Below, piece by piece: positions 1 through 7,594 of a DNA stretch of 64,000 nt. Location: NCBI GenBank assembly GCA_002716945.1, contig PBCF01000002.1, positions 78,404 through 142,403 of the forward strand, in the 5' to 3' direction. Positions within the stretch are counted from its first letter, which is position 1. Each line of letters starts with the position of its first letter. This DNA is from Gammaproteobacteria bacterium (GTDB lineage Bacteria > Pseudomonadota > Gammaproteobacteria > GCA-002705445 > GCA-002716945). The position numbers were made by a program, and so were the translations under genes. The notes below the pieces were generated by a model, which did no database searches, was not told the DNA's origin, and saw only the letters and a program-made list of their open reading frames with translations.

Positions 1-1184
1 AAGCTGTTGGTAAACATGCCAACAAAGAAATCTCTGATAGTGAATTAAATCAGATAGAAAAAAAAGCTATACCTGGACCAGGATCGTGCGGTGGTATGTA
101 TACTGCTAATACTATGGCATGTGCCATAGAAGCTATGGGGCTGAGTTTAACAAATAGTTCAACGCAAACGGCAATTTCTAAAGATAAAAAATTAGATTGT
201 AAAAACTCCGCTAAGGCATTAATTAGTTGTATCAAGAAAAATATATGCCCTAGAGATATAATAACTAAAAAATCAATAGAAAATGCTATAACTATTGTCA
301 TGGCTTTAGGTGGTTCTACTAATGCAGTATTACATTTACTAGCTATTGCAAATGCTGCTAATGTCAGATTAACATTGAGTGATTTTGATAGAATAGGCAA
401 GAAAACTCCACTATTAGCAGATTTGAAACCAAGCGGGAAATATTCCATGTCTGAATTTGTTAAAATCGGTGGTCTTGCCCCTTTGATGAAAATACTATTG
501 AAAAAAAAATTATTACATGGGGATTGTTTGACTGTTTCTGGTAAATCAATTAAGGAGAATTTAAAAAAGATTAAACATTTTGATAAACAGCAAAAAATTA
601 TAAAACCATTTAATAAACCAATTAAATCCAATGGCCACATTGTTATATTACATGGAAATTTATCTCCTAAAGGTGCTGTAGCAAAAATTACAGGAAAAGA
701 AGGTGAATATTTTACTGGAAAAGCAAAAGTTTATGATTCTGAAGAAAAAGCTTTAAAAGATATTCTTGATGATAAAATTCAAAAAGGAACTGTTATTGTT
801 ATTAGAAACGAAGGACCAGTTGGAGGGCCTGGCATGAGAGAAATGCTTTCACCTACTTCTGCTGTTATGGGGAAAGGATTAGGCAAGGATGTAGCTCTGA
901 TTACAGATGGAAGATTTTCAGGTGGAAGCCATGGTTTTGTTGTCGGACATATAAGCCCAGAGGCTTATATTGGAGGACCTCTTGCTATAGTAAAGAATGG
1001 CGACACTATAGAAATTAATGTCATCAAAAAAGAGCTTAATATTAAAATATCACAGTCTATGATAAAGGAAAGATTCAAAAGATGGAGAAAACCAAAAAGA
1101 AATCTCGTTACTGGTGTTTTAACCAAATATTCAAGACTTGTTAGTCAAGCTAGTTTGGGAGCAATTACAAATTCTACAGACTAA
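1..1184 (+). CDS. ilvD: Dihydroxy-acid dehydratase, 5' end missing
   Basis: Penultimate enzyme of valine, leucine and isoleucine synthesis; it dehydrates 2,3-dihydroxy acids to 2-keto acids using an iron-sulfur cluster. The reading frame is open from the window edge (first full codon at base 3), so the N-terminal third lies outside. The GPGSCGGMYTANTM block near bases 75-117 carries a cluster-ligand cysteine, and GGSTNAVLHLLA, RNEGPVGGPGM and DGRFSGGSHG are classic IlvD motifs. The ATG at base 96 lies inside this conserved block and is not the true start. The gene stops at 1184 and meets the LON-domain gene tail to tail, sharing two bases. I see no frameshift in the visible part. Confidence 0.95.
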   Translation, partial: AVGKHANKEISDSELNQIEKKAIPGPGSCGGMYTANTMACAIEAMGLSLTNSSTQTAISKDKKLDCKNSAKALISCIKKNICPRDIITKKSIENAITIVMALGGSTNAVLHLLAIANAANVRLTLSDFDRIGKKTPLLADLKPSGKYSMSEFVKIGGLAPLMKILLKKKLLHGDCLTVSGKSIKENLKKIKHFDKQQKIIKPFNKPIKSNGHIVILHGNLSPKGAVAKITGKEGEYFTGKAKVYDSEEKALKDILDDKIQKGTVIVIRNEGPVGGPGMREMLSPTSAVMGKGLGKDVALITDGRFSGGSHGFVVGHISPEAYIGGPLAIVKNGDTIEINVIKKELNIKISQSMIKERFKRWRKPKRNLVTGVLTKYSRLVSQASLGAITNSTD

Positions 1185-1783
1185 CGGTTTTTCATTTCGT
1201 CATTATATAATTTTTGCATTAAAGAATTAATTTTTTCTAACCTCTCAAGGGAATTATTTGTTGCAATTAAATCAGCCTTTGTTTGTAGATCAATAGGTAG
1301 GCATTCTGTGAGACGATAGCTTAACCAACTAGCATCAGAATATTTTTCTTGCTTATATGCGATAAAATCTTTCAAACCAGGTGAAATTTTTCTGTAAAAA
1401 TCAGATAGAGATCTATACTTTTGAGGCACTAAATACTGTTTTTCAAACTCTAAAGTATTAATTTCCCCGTTAAGTAGTCCATTTTTATCAAGAGAACTAT
1501 TTAATATTTTAACAATACATCTTCCTTCAACTGTTATACCAAGTAATCCATCAGGAAGTTTATTCCAGTCTGCTATCTTAACATGCGATCCATATTCATA
1601 TACATCAGTGATATAATTATTTGAACTTTCTTTTTTAACAAGAGCTATACAAAAGCCTTTGTCATCTTTTATACATTTCGCAACCATATCTAAATACCTT
1701 CTTTCAAATATTCTCAATGGAAATAAGCCGCCAGGTAAAACTATGCTTCTTAAAGGAAAAATAGGCAAAATTTCTGAATTCAT
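1181..1783 (-). CDS. Orphan LON substrate-binding (N-terminal) domain protein
   Basis: A 200-residue cytoplasmic protein that opens with the LON-domain signature: LPIFPLRSIVLPGG, then LRIFERRYLDM and FCIALVK. It matches only the N-terminal substrate-recognition domain of Lon protease; there is no AAA+ ATPase or Ser-Lys protease domain. Such stand-alone proteins are common in proteobacteria and their function is unknown. It lies 2 bp downstream of msrB on the same strand, so the two are probably co-transcribed, and converges with ilvD. The family call is firm; the role is not known. Confidence 0.85.
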   Translation of the reverse strand: MNSEILPIFPLRSIVLPGGLFPLRIFERRYLDMVAKCIKDDKGFCIALVKKESSNNYITDVYEYGSHVKIADWNKLPDGLLGITVEGRCIVKILNSSLDKNGLLNGEINTLEFEKQYLVPQKYRSLSDFYRKISPGLKDFIAYKQEKYSDASWLSYRLTECLPIDLQTKADLIATNNSLERLEKINSLMQKLYNDEMKNR

Positions 1784-1785
1784 AA

Positions 1786-2181
1786 TTATTTATCTTCTAT
1801 AAAATCAAGTGCAAGAGAATTTATACAATATCTGAGACCAGTTGGCTTTGGACCGTCTTCAAATACATGCCCAAGATGAGAATCACATTTTTTGCAAATT
1901 ACTTCAATTCTCAGCATATTATGTGAATTATCTTTTTTACAATCTACGGAATCATTAGAATATACTTTAAAGAAACTTGGCCAGCCTGAACCAGAATTAA
2001 ATTTATGTTCTGATGAGAATAAAATATTTTTACAGCAAATACATTTATACAGTCCATCTTTATAATTTTTATCATACTGACCACTAAATGGAGCTTCAGT
2101 GCCTTTTTCTCTTACAACAGAGTAAACATCATTTGCGAGCTCTTTTTTCCACATTTCATTTGTTTTAGATATTTTTTTCAT
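1786..2181 (-). CDS. msrB: Peptide methionine-(R)-S-oxide reductase
   Basis: Repairs oxidised protein methionine by reducing the R-sulfoxide, in the cytoplasm. At 131 residues it is normal for a single-domain MsrB. Visible features are two CxxC zinc-binding pairs (CICC near residue 48 and CKKC near residue 97), the GSGWPSFF substrate block, HLGHVFEDGP, and the catalytic cysteine in RYCINS. It is not fused to MsrA. It sits between mpl (9 bp upstream) and the LON-domain gene (2 bp downstream), in a probable minus-strand operon that also includes the membrane-protein gene at 3513-4037. Confidence 0.95.
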   Translation of the reverse strand: MKKISKTNEMWKKELANDVYSVVREKGTEAPFSGQYDKNYKDGLYKCICCKNILFSSEHKFNSGSGWPSFFKVYSNDSVDCKKDNSHNMLRIEVICKKCDSHLGHVFEDGPKPTGLRYCINSLALDFIEDK

Positions 2182-2190
2182 TTGTAAGAA

Positions 2191-3516
2191 TCAACGTTTA
2201 ATATACTTTACAATTTCCTTTGTATCAACATTACTCATAATTAATATTAGATCAAAGTTATTAAGATTTTTTTTGATATAATCTTTAATCTTTTCCAAGG
2301 AATCTATCATAAATATTTTATTATTATTTGCAAATTTCCAATTAACTTTTTTACTGGCAATAACAAGATTTATATCAGACGAGTTTAATGCCTTATATAG
2401 TTCATCTTTATGTGTCCCACGAATCATTGAATTTGAACGTATTTCACATATTGATAATAATTTTTTTTCAGGAAATTTTCCTTTGAGTGATTCTATAGAA
2501 AATTTAATTTCTGTTGGATGATGGGCAAAATCATCATAAATCTCAATCTTTTTGTTCTCCAAATTTATTGTTGAAGCTTTTTCCATTCTTCTTTTGACAC
2601 CAGAAAAATTTGCAATAGCATCAATTGATTTTGATATTGGTATTTTTAATATAGTTGCAGCAATTATTGCTAATGAAGCATTTTTATAATTATGTATACC
2701 TATTAAATCCATTTTTATTTCTTTACCATTTAATAGATATTTATTTTTTTTCTTCACTAAATTCCATTTGATATTTTTTCTTTTCTTTAGTGTTAATGGA
2801 ATCAATTTGGACCAAGATCCATGTTTTAGCAAATTATGAATATTATTATCTTCATAATCATAAATTATATTTCCAGTATTTGGGATTAATTTAACTAAAT
2901 CATGAAAACTATTTATAATTGAATTTATATTGTCAAAAATATCAGCGTGGTCGAACTCAATATTATTAATTACAAGAATATCCGGCTTATAATGAATAAA
3001 CTTAGATCTTTTATCAAAGAAAGCAGTATCATACTCGTCAGCCTCTAAAACAAAATATTCTGACTGTTCTAATTTTGCTGGTGTCGTGAAATTTTTCGGC
3101 AAGCCACCAATTATATAACTTGGTTTTAATTTGGCAAATTCCAATATCCAGGCAATCATTGAAGAAGTTGTGGTTTTACCATGTGTCCCAGATACAGCTA
3201 TAACTTTTTTATTAACAAGTATGTTTTCTTTTAACCATTGAGGACCAGATGTAAATTCTAGATTCGATTTTAAAAGCTTTTCTATTATTGGCATGCCCCT
3301 TGACATAACATTTCCAACTATTACTAAATCTAATTTATCATCTAAAACATTTGGATTATAATTGTTGAAAACTTTAATCTTAGCCTTACTTAATACGGAT
3401 TTCATTGGTTCGTAAATATTTCTATCAGATCCAGTCACTTTATGTCCAAGTTGTTTTGCTAAAATTGCAACACCTGTCATAAATGTTCCGGAGATTCCAA
3501 GTATATGTATTTTCAT
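2191..3516 (-). CDS. mpl: UDP-N-acetylmuramate:L-Ala-gamma-D-Glu-meso-DAP ligase
   Basis: Murein-recycling ligase that attaches the recovered tripeptide to UDP-MurNAc in the cytoplasm. It is 441 residues and starts MKIHILGISGTFMTGVA, the nucleotide-sensing N-terminus of Mpl, which separates it from MurC. The ATP-binding loop is GTHGKTTTSSM near residues 110-120, followed by EADEYDTAFFDKRSKF and DDFAHHPTEI in the C-terminal domain. The first 4 bp overlap the end of the upstream membrane-protein gene. It implies that this cell recycles peptidoglycan fragments. The alternative, MurC, is unlikely given the Mpl-type DEYDTAFFDKRSKF block. Confidence 0.93.
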   Translation of the reverse strand: MKIHILGISGTFMTGVAILAKQLGHKVTGSDRNIYEPMKSVLSKAKIKVFNNYNPNVLDDKLDLVIVGNVMSRGMPIIEKLLKSNLEFTSGPQWLKENILVNKKVIAVSGTHGKTTTSSMIAWILEFAKLKPSYIIGGLPKNFTTPAKLEQSEYFVLEADEYDTAFFDKRSKFIHYKPDILVINNIEFDHADIFDNINSIINSFHDLVKLIPNTGNIIYDYEDNNIHNLLKHGSWSKLIPLTLKKRKNIKWNLVKKKNKYLLNGKEIKMDLIGIHNYKNASLAIIAATILKIPISKSIDAIANFSGVKRRMEKASTINLENKKIEIYDDFAHHPTEIKFSIESLKGKFPEKKLLSICEIRSNSMIRGTHKDELYKALNSSDINLVIASKKVNWKFANNNKIFMIDSLEKIKDYIKKNLNNFDLILIMSNVDTKEIVKYIKR

Positions 3517-4037
3517 AAGAAAAATGCTTGTAGAAATAATAACATTATAAATCCAGCCACCATACTATATAGGAAAGAGATTGCTAAACCAAACACCATT
3601 GAAGTGTCAAAAGTATATTTAAATATATGTCCATATACTATCCAAGAGTATAGACTTGTTAATAAAACAATCGTCATTACTGTATTGGGATCATTTTTAG
3701 TTATCAGGAATAATAAACTCGCAACTAAACCAATTAGTGCATGAATTCCCAAAACAGCACTCGATGTTTGTAAATAACGTGGTTTATATATATTGGACAT
3801 TCCAGTATTTGCCTCTTTAACATGTAAACATATTTGAATGAAAATCAAGGTAATTCCAATAAAAATAATTGTTGTCAAGAGAGATGCTAAAAAATTATAT
3901 TGAGCATCTGACGGTATTTGCCCAACTAAAATATTAGCAAGAATAGTTTTATTGAGTAATCTTATATTAGTTGGGAGATCTTGAGGACCTCTATTGAATC
4001 TAATAATTTCAAAAAAAATTTTTAAATCATTTACCAT
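3513..4037 (-). CDS. Multi-pass inner-membrane protein of unknown function
   Basis: I do not recognise a named family. The 174-residue protein has a soluble N-terminus containing RFNRGPQDLP, then about four or five hydrophobic helices (around residues 48-70, 92-112, 117-137 and 143-173) joined by short polar loops such as KEANTGMSNIYKPRY. There are no obvious metal- or nucleotide-binding motifs. It is the first gene of the run that continues into mpl (4 bp overlap), msrB and the LON-domain gene, and is divergent from the methyltransferase at 4077 across a 39 bp gap. Coding is supported by length, membrane pattern and tight overlap with mpl. Confidence 0.75.
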   Translation of the reverse strand: MVNDLKIFFEIIRFNRGPQDLPTNIRLLNKTILANILVGQIPSDAQYNFLASLLTTIIFIGITLIFIQICLHVKEANTGMSNIYKPRYLQTSSAVLGIHALIGLVASLLFLITKNDPNTVMTIVLLTSLYSWIVYGHIFKYTFDTSMVFGLAISFLYSMVAGFIMLLFLQAFFL

Positions 4038-4044
4038 AATGATG

Positions 4045-4050
4045 TATAAT
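4045..4050 (+). promoter_or_regulatory. Consensus -10 element for the PmtA-like gene
   Basis: A perfect TATAAT lies 27 bp before the TTG start at 4077, inside the 39 bp divergent gap. An AGGAT ribosome-binding sequence follows at about 4066-4070. No good -35 is seen because the upstream bases are already coding for the divergent gene, so the call rests on the -10 alone. Confidence 0.4.
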
Positions 4051-4076
4051 ATCTACTTATATAACAGGATAACATA

Positions 4077-4700
4077 TTGAACAAAAACTCTATAATTAAT
4101 TCTTACAAACGTGTTTCAAGTTTTTATGATTATACATTTGGTCAAGTATTTAGACCCGGTAGAAAAAAACTCATCAAAATGATGGAATGCGATAAATCTG
4201 ATAAAGTTCTTGAAATTGGAATTGGAACTGGTTCATCATTTCAGTATTATCCCAGAGAAACCAATGTTATTGGTGTTGATATATCTCCTGACATGTTAAA
4301 ACTTGCAACGAAAAAAATAAAAAAGAACCAATATAATAATAAATATATATCCATGATGAATGGTGAATATTTATCATTTGCGGACAATACTTTTGATAAA
4401 GTGGTTGCTATGTACGTTATATCTGTTACAGAGAACCCCAAAAAACTTATTCAAGAAATGAAGCGTGTTTGCAAAGATGACGGCGATATTTTTATTGTTA
4501 ACCATTTTAGCTCAGATAATGATAGTGTATTGTGCAAAATATTTGAAAAATCCTTAATGCCAGTTAGTAGAATTCTTGGCTGGAAACCATATTTTCCTTT
4601 CAAAGATTTTAATAATTACGCAAATCTCAACATCAAAGAAGTTACAAAAACTAACCTTTTTGATTATTGGGATATTATTCATGCGACGAACAGTAAGTAA
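4077..4700 (+). CDS. SAM-dependent methyltransferase, PmtA-like
   Basis: A 207-residue class I methyltransferase. Motif I is VLEIGIGTG (about residues 44-52), followed by VIGVDISPDMLKLA and the acidic loop DNTFDKVVAMYV. The N-terminus (YDYTFGQVFRPGR) resembles Rhodobacter-type phosphatidylethanolamine N-methyltransferase (PmtA), which makes phosphatidylcholine by stepwise methylation; a related quinone or other lipid methyltransferase is possible. The start is TTG at 4077, supported by AGGAT about 8 bases upstream; no in-frame ATG lies before motif I. It is convergent with grxD, 6 bp apart. The methyltransferase fold is firm, the substrate is inferred. Confidence 0.75.
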   Translation: MNKNSIINSYKRVSSFYDYTFGQVFRPGRKKLIKMMECDKSDKVLEIGIGTGSSFQYYPRETNVIGVDISPDMLKLATKKIKKNQYNNKYISMMNGEYLSFADNTFDKVVAMYVISVTENPKKLIQEMKRVCKDDGDIFIVNHFSSDNDSVLCKIFEKSLMPVSRILGWKPYFPFKDFNNYANLNIKEVTKTNLFDYWDIIHATNSK

Positions 4701-4706
4701 AAATTT

Positions 4707-5021
4707 TTATTTTACAGCGGCATCTATCATTTTTTTTAGTTCACCAGAATCATATAATTCTAGAGTTATGTCACAGCCACCAACTAATTCACCGTTGATA
4801 TAGAGCTGAGGAAAAGTTGGCCAATCTGCAAATTTTGGCAGATCGTTCATGATTTCTTGATCAAGTATTACATTGACCCACGCAAATTCCTTACCACATT
4901 TTTTTAGAGCCTCGACGGCTTTTGATGAAAAGCCACACATAGGCATTTTAGGATCCCCTTTCATATAGATGATTACTGGATTCTCAGTTACTTGTTGTTT
5001 GATTTTTTCTAAACCTGCCAT
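4707..5021 (-). CDS. grxD: Monothiol glutaredoxin (Grx4 type)
   Basis: A small cytoplasmic CGFS glutaredoxin that binds and hands on [2Fe-2S] clusters with glutathione. It is 104 residues with the single-cysteine active site MCGFSSKAVEAL near residues 28-39. WPTFPQLYINGELVGGCDI is the glutathione-binding region. The first residues (IKQQVTENPVIIYMKGDP) match the family start, so the ATG at 5021 is right. It stands alone between two unrelated genes. The usual partner is a BolA protein, which is not in this window. Confidence 0.95.
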   Translation of the reverse strand: MAGLEKIKQQVTENPVIIYMKGDPKMPMCGFSSKAVEALKKCGKEFAWVNVILDQEIMNDLPKFADWPTFPQLYINGELVGGCDITLELYDSGELKKMIDAAVK

Positions 5022-5058
5022 AATCTTATGTGTTTAATAGAATTATATTATAGTTCTT

Positions 5059-6837
5059 TCATTCGTCAACATTTAGTTGTAACCATCTTTCCAGTAATGT
5101 TAAATGCCAAAGTTTATTTCCCTCTAATTTAGTGTAGTATTTATTTGGATTATCTAAAAGTGTATTGATATTATCACTTTTAAATAGACCACGATCTCTA
5201 CATCTTTCAGAAAGCAAGATATTCTTCATATATTCATAGAATTTACCTTGTATTATTTTTAATGGTGGTACAGGGAAATAGAATTTTTTTCTATTTATTA
5301 TTTCATCATTTAAATATTTTCTTGCTAGTCTTTTAAGATGATATTTACCTTCATTCTTAATTTTCAATTTTGCAGGAATTTTTAGAACATATTCTATCAA
5401 CTCTATATCTAAAAATGGCACTCTAGTTTCTAGCCCCCATGACATAGTCATGTTATCTATTCTTTTTACTGGATCATCTACAATTAACATACTTAAATCA
5501 ATTCGTAATATCTTGTCTAAAAAATTGATCGAATTATCGTAACCAGATAATAATTTTTTTATTAATAAAGAACTATAATCTACATCAGTATATTTTTTTG
5601 TAATTGTTTTACAAAAATTATAATGATTTCGGTCAAAGTAATTATCACTGAAAGTACTAAAATTTTGTGTTTTGGACTCATGCATCTTTTTATACCAAAA
5701 ATAACCACCAAAAAGTTCATCAGCTCCTTGTCCGCTCAACACAACCTTTTGTGTTTTTGAGACATTTTTAGCCAGAAGATAGAAGGCTGATGAATCCTGA
5801 CTAACCATAGGTTCTGACATACATTTAATAACTTCATCAATATTCTCAAATAAATCATTATCGTTGATTGAATATTTTTTATGTCGGGTATTAAATTTTT
5901 CTGCGATCATATCTGAATAATAATACTCATCTCCAATTTCTTTATTTATAGAGGAAAAACCAATAGAGAAAGTGTTTACATCGACATCAAAATGTTTAGC
6001 AGCCATTGCCACAATCAAACTTGAATCTATGCCACCAGATAATAGTATTCCAACCGGAACATCAGACACAGTTAGTCTTTTTTCAATAGATGCGCACAAC
6101 AATCTTTCTATTTCATCTTGGATATCATTCTCATCAGTATTTTCGTCAATTAAACTATCGTCAAATTTGTAATAACAATTTTGTTTTATTATTCCATCCA
6201 TATCAAATTGCATTGTATGTCCTGGTGGTAATTTTTTTATTTCCTTTATTATGGTATTAGGAGCAGGTATAACAGAATGAAGTGTAAATTGATAATGTAA
6301 GCTCTCTATATCAATTTTATTTTTATTCAAATTAAGTTTTAATAAAGCTTTAGAATTAGATGAAAATCTCAAACAATTATTATCATAATAATAATATAAT
6401 GGCTTTATACCTAACTTGTCTCTGGCAAGGAAAAATGAATTTTTTTTATGATTAAATATGCAGAATGAAAATATTCCATCTAACTTATTAACACATTGTT
6501 CTCCAAAGAAGTCATATGCTTTTAATATTACTTCAGTATCTCCGCTAGTATTAAAAACATAACCTTTTTTGATTAGAATAGTTTTTAGTTTTTTATAATT
6601 GTATATAACACCATTGAATATAATCGTGAGATGTAACTTTGCGTCATGAAGCGGTTGATTAGATTTTTCTGAAACATCTATTACGCTTAATCTTCTATGA
6701 CCTAAAAAAATATGATTATCTATAAAAACCCCTTTATTATCGGGACCTCTTCTTGCAATATCATCCATCATTATATTTATTGAATTCTTATCAACTTCTT
6801 TTCGATCAAATCTTATTTCACCACAAATGCCACACAT
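5059..6837 (-). CDS. Class II amidotransferase, N-acetylglutaminylglutamine (NAGGN) type
   Basis: A 592-residue asparagine-synthase-family enzyme. The glutaminase domain begins MCGICGEIRFD (nucleophile Cys2) with RRGPDNKG and NGVIYNYKKL; the synthetase domain has the PP-loop LLSGGIDSSLIV near residue 265. Several blocks look more like the NAGGN osmolyte amidotransferase (asnO of Pseudomonas) than AsnB: EPMVSQDSSAFYLLAKNVSK, VLSGQGADELFGGYFWY, FYFPVPPLK and the C-terminal NKLWHLTLLERWLQ. In known NAGGN clusters a dipeptide-forming acetyltransferase/ATP-grasp gene lies next door; none is present here. The start has an AAGGAAA site just upstream. Plain asparagine synthetase (asnB) is the alternative. 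Confidence 0.7.
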   Translation of the reverse strand: MCGICGEIRFDRKEVDKNSINIMMDDIARRGPDNKGVFIDNHIFLGHRRLSVIDVSEKSNQPLHDAKLHLTIIFNGVIYNYKKLKTILIKKGYVFNTSGDTEVILKAYDFFGEQCVNKLDGIFSFCIFNHKKNSFFLARDKLGIKPLYYYYDNNCLRFSSNSKALLKLNLNKNKIDIESLHYQFTLHSVIPAPNTIIKEIKKLPPGHTMQFDMDGIIKQNCYYKFDDSLIDENTDENDIQDEIERLLCASIEKRLTVSDVPVGILLSGGIDSSLIVAMAAKHFDVDVNTFSIGFSSINKEIGDEYYYSDMIAEKFNTRHKKYSINDNDLFENIDEVIKCMSEPMVSQDSSAFYLLAKNVSKTQKVVLSGQGADELFGGYFWYKKMHESKTQNFSTFSDNYFDRNHYNFCKTITKKYTDVDYSSLLIKKLLSGYDNSINFLDKILRIDLSMLIVDDPVKRIDNMTMSWGLETRVPFLDIELIEYVLKIPAKLKIKNEGKYHLKRLARKYLNDEIINRKKFYFPVPPLKIIQGKFYEYMKNILLSERCRDRGLFKSDNINTLLDNPNKYYTKLEGNKLWHLTLLERWLQLNVDE

Positions 6838-6930
6838 TTTATTTTCCTTTCTTATAGAAACTTATAATAGATAAATTCATTTATATCATTTATTATAAAT
6901 CAAATATCTAATAATTTATGGAGAGTGCTT

Positions 6931-7521
6931 ATGAATCCCTTACTATCAATAAAAGGTACTATTATTTCAGGTTTTATCCTAACTATCATTTTAACGTTAA
7001 TTATAGCCGATGGAGCTATTCCAATCGAGGCTGAAGGTTATTTACGCTGGTTTCACTATTTATCAGGGATCACTTGGATTGGGTTGTTGTATTATTTCAA
7101 TTTTGTACAAGTTCCCGCAATGGCTCAAGCCACCGCTGACAAAGATCCAGGTCCGGCCGCGATAGGAAAGTATGTAGCTCCTTTAGCTCTCTTGTGGTTT
7201 AGATGGGGTGCCGTTGTTACATGGGTAACAGGTGCTGCATATTTGGCCCATCACGGTCAATTTGTGGCTGCATTTACCTTGGCAGGTGGTTATAGCACAG
7301 TTATTGGTACTGGAGCATGGTTAGGTACAATCATGTTTTTTAATGTATGGGTTTTAATTTGGCCAAATCAACAAAAAGTCTTAGGATTAGTTGAAGCAAC
7401 TGACGAAGAAAAAGCTAAAGCTAAAAAAATAGCTCTACTAGCATCTAGAACGAATACCGTATTAAGCATACCGATGTTACTCTTTATGGGAGCTAGTCAT
7501 CATCCCGGTTTAACGATGTAG
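6931..7521 (+). CDS. PuuD-like membrane protein (urate-hydroxylase membrane domain only)
   Basis: A 196-residue inner-membrane protein resembling the N-terminal membrane domain of PuuD-type urate hydroxylase: WFHYLSGITWIGLLYYFNFVQVPAM, a central WFRWGAVVTWVTGAAYL helix, and the C-terminal RTNTVLSIPMLLFMGASHH. About four or five membrane helices are visible and several histidines sit in or beside them, as expected for a heme or metal site. The C-terminal cytochrome c domain (CxxCH) of full PuuD is absent. ATG at 6931 is preferred over GTG at 6925 because GGAGAG lies 5 bases before it. Its base composition is visibly less AT-rich than its neighbours. Whether it acts on urate is unknown. Confidence 0.65.
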   Translation: MNPLLSIKGTIISGFILTIILTLIIADGAIPIEAEGYLRWFHYLSGITWIGLLYYFNFVQVPAMAQATADKDPGPAAIGKYVAPLALLWFRWGAVVTWVTGAAYLAHHGQFVAAFTLAGGYSTVIGTGAWLGTIMFFNVWVLIWPNQQKVLGLVEATDEEKAKAKKIALLASRTNTVLSIPMLLFMGASHHPGLTM

Positions 7522-7530
7522 GTTAAAAAA

Positions 7531-7560
7531 AACCTAACCCTCTATAAAAAGGGTTAGGTT
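7531..7560. terminator. Bidirectional intrinsic terminator
   Basis: A perfect 11 bp inverted repeat (AACCTAACCCT and AGGGTTAGGTT) flanks an 8-base loop. On the minus strand the stem is followed by six Ts (7525-7530 read in reverse), ending the porin transcript. On the plus strand it is followed by AATTTTACGTTTTAT, ending the PuuD-like transcript. Confidence 0.9.
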
Positions 7561-7594
7561 AATTTTACGTTTTATCTTTTACTTATATTATGCT

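Noticed and set aside
50..640. Long minus-strand open frame of 196 codons opposite ilvD
   Set aside because: It lies wholly antisense to conserved IlvD sequence, has no family features and reflects codon bias in AT-rich DNA.
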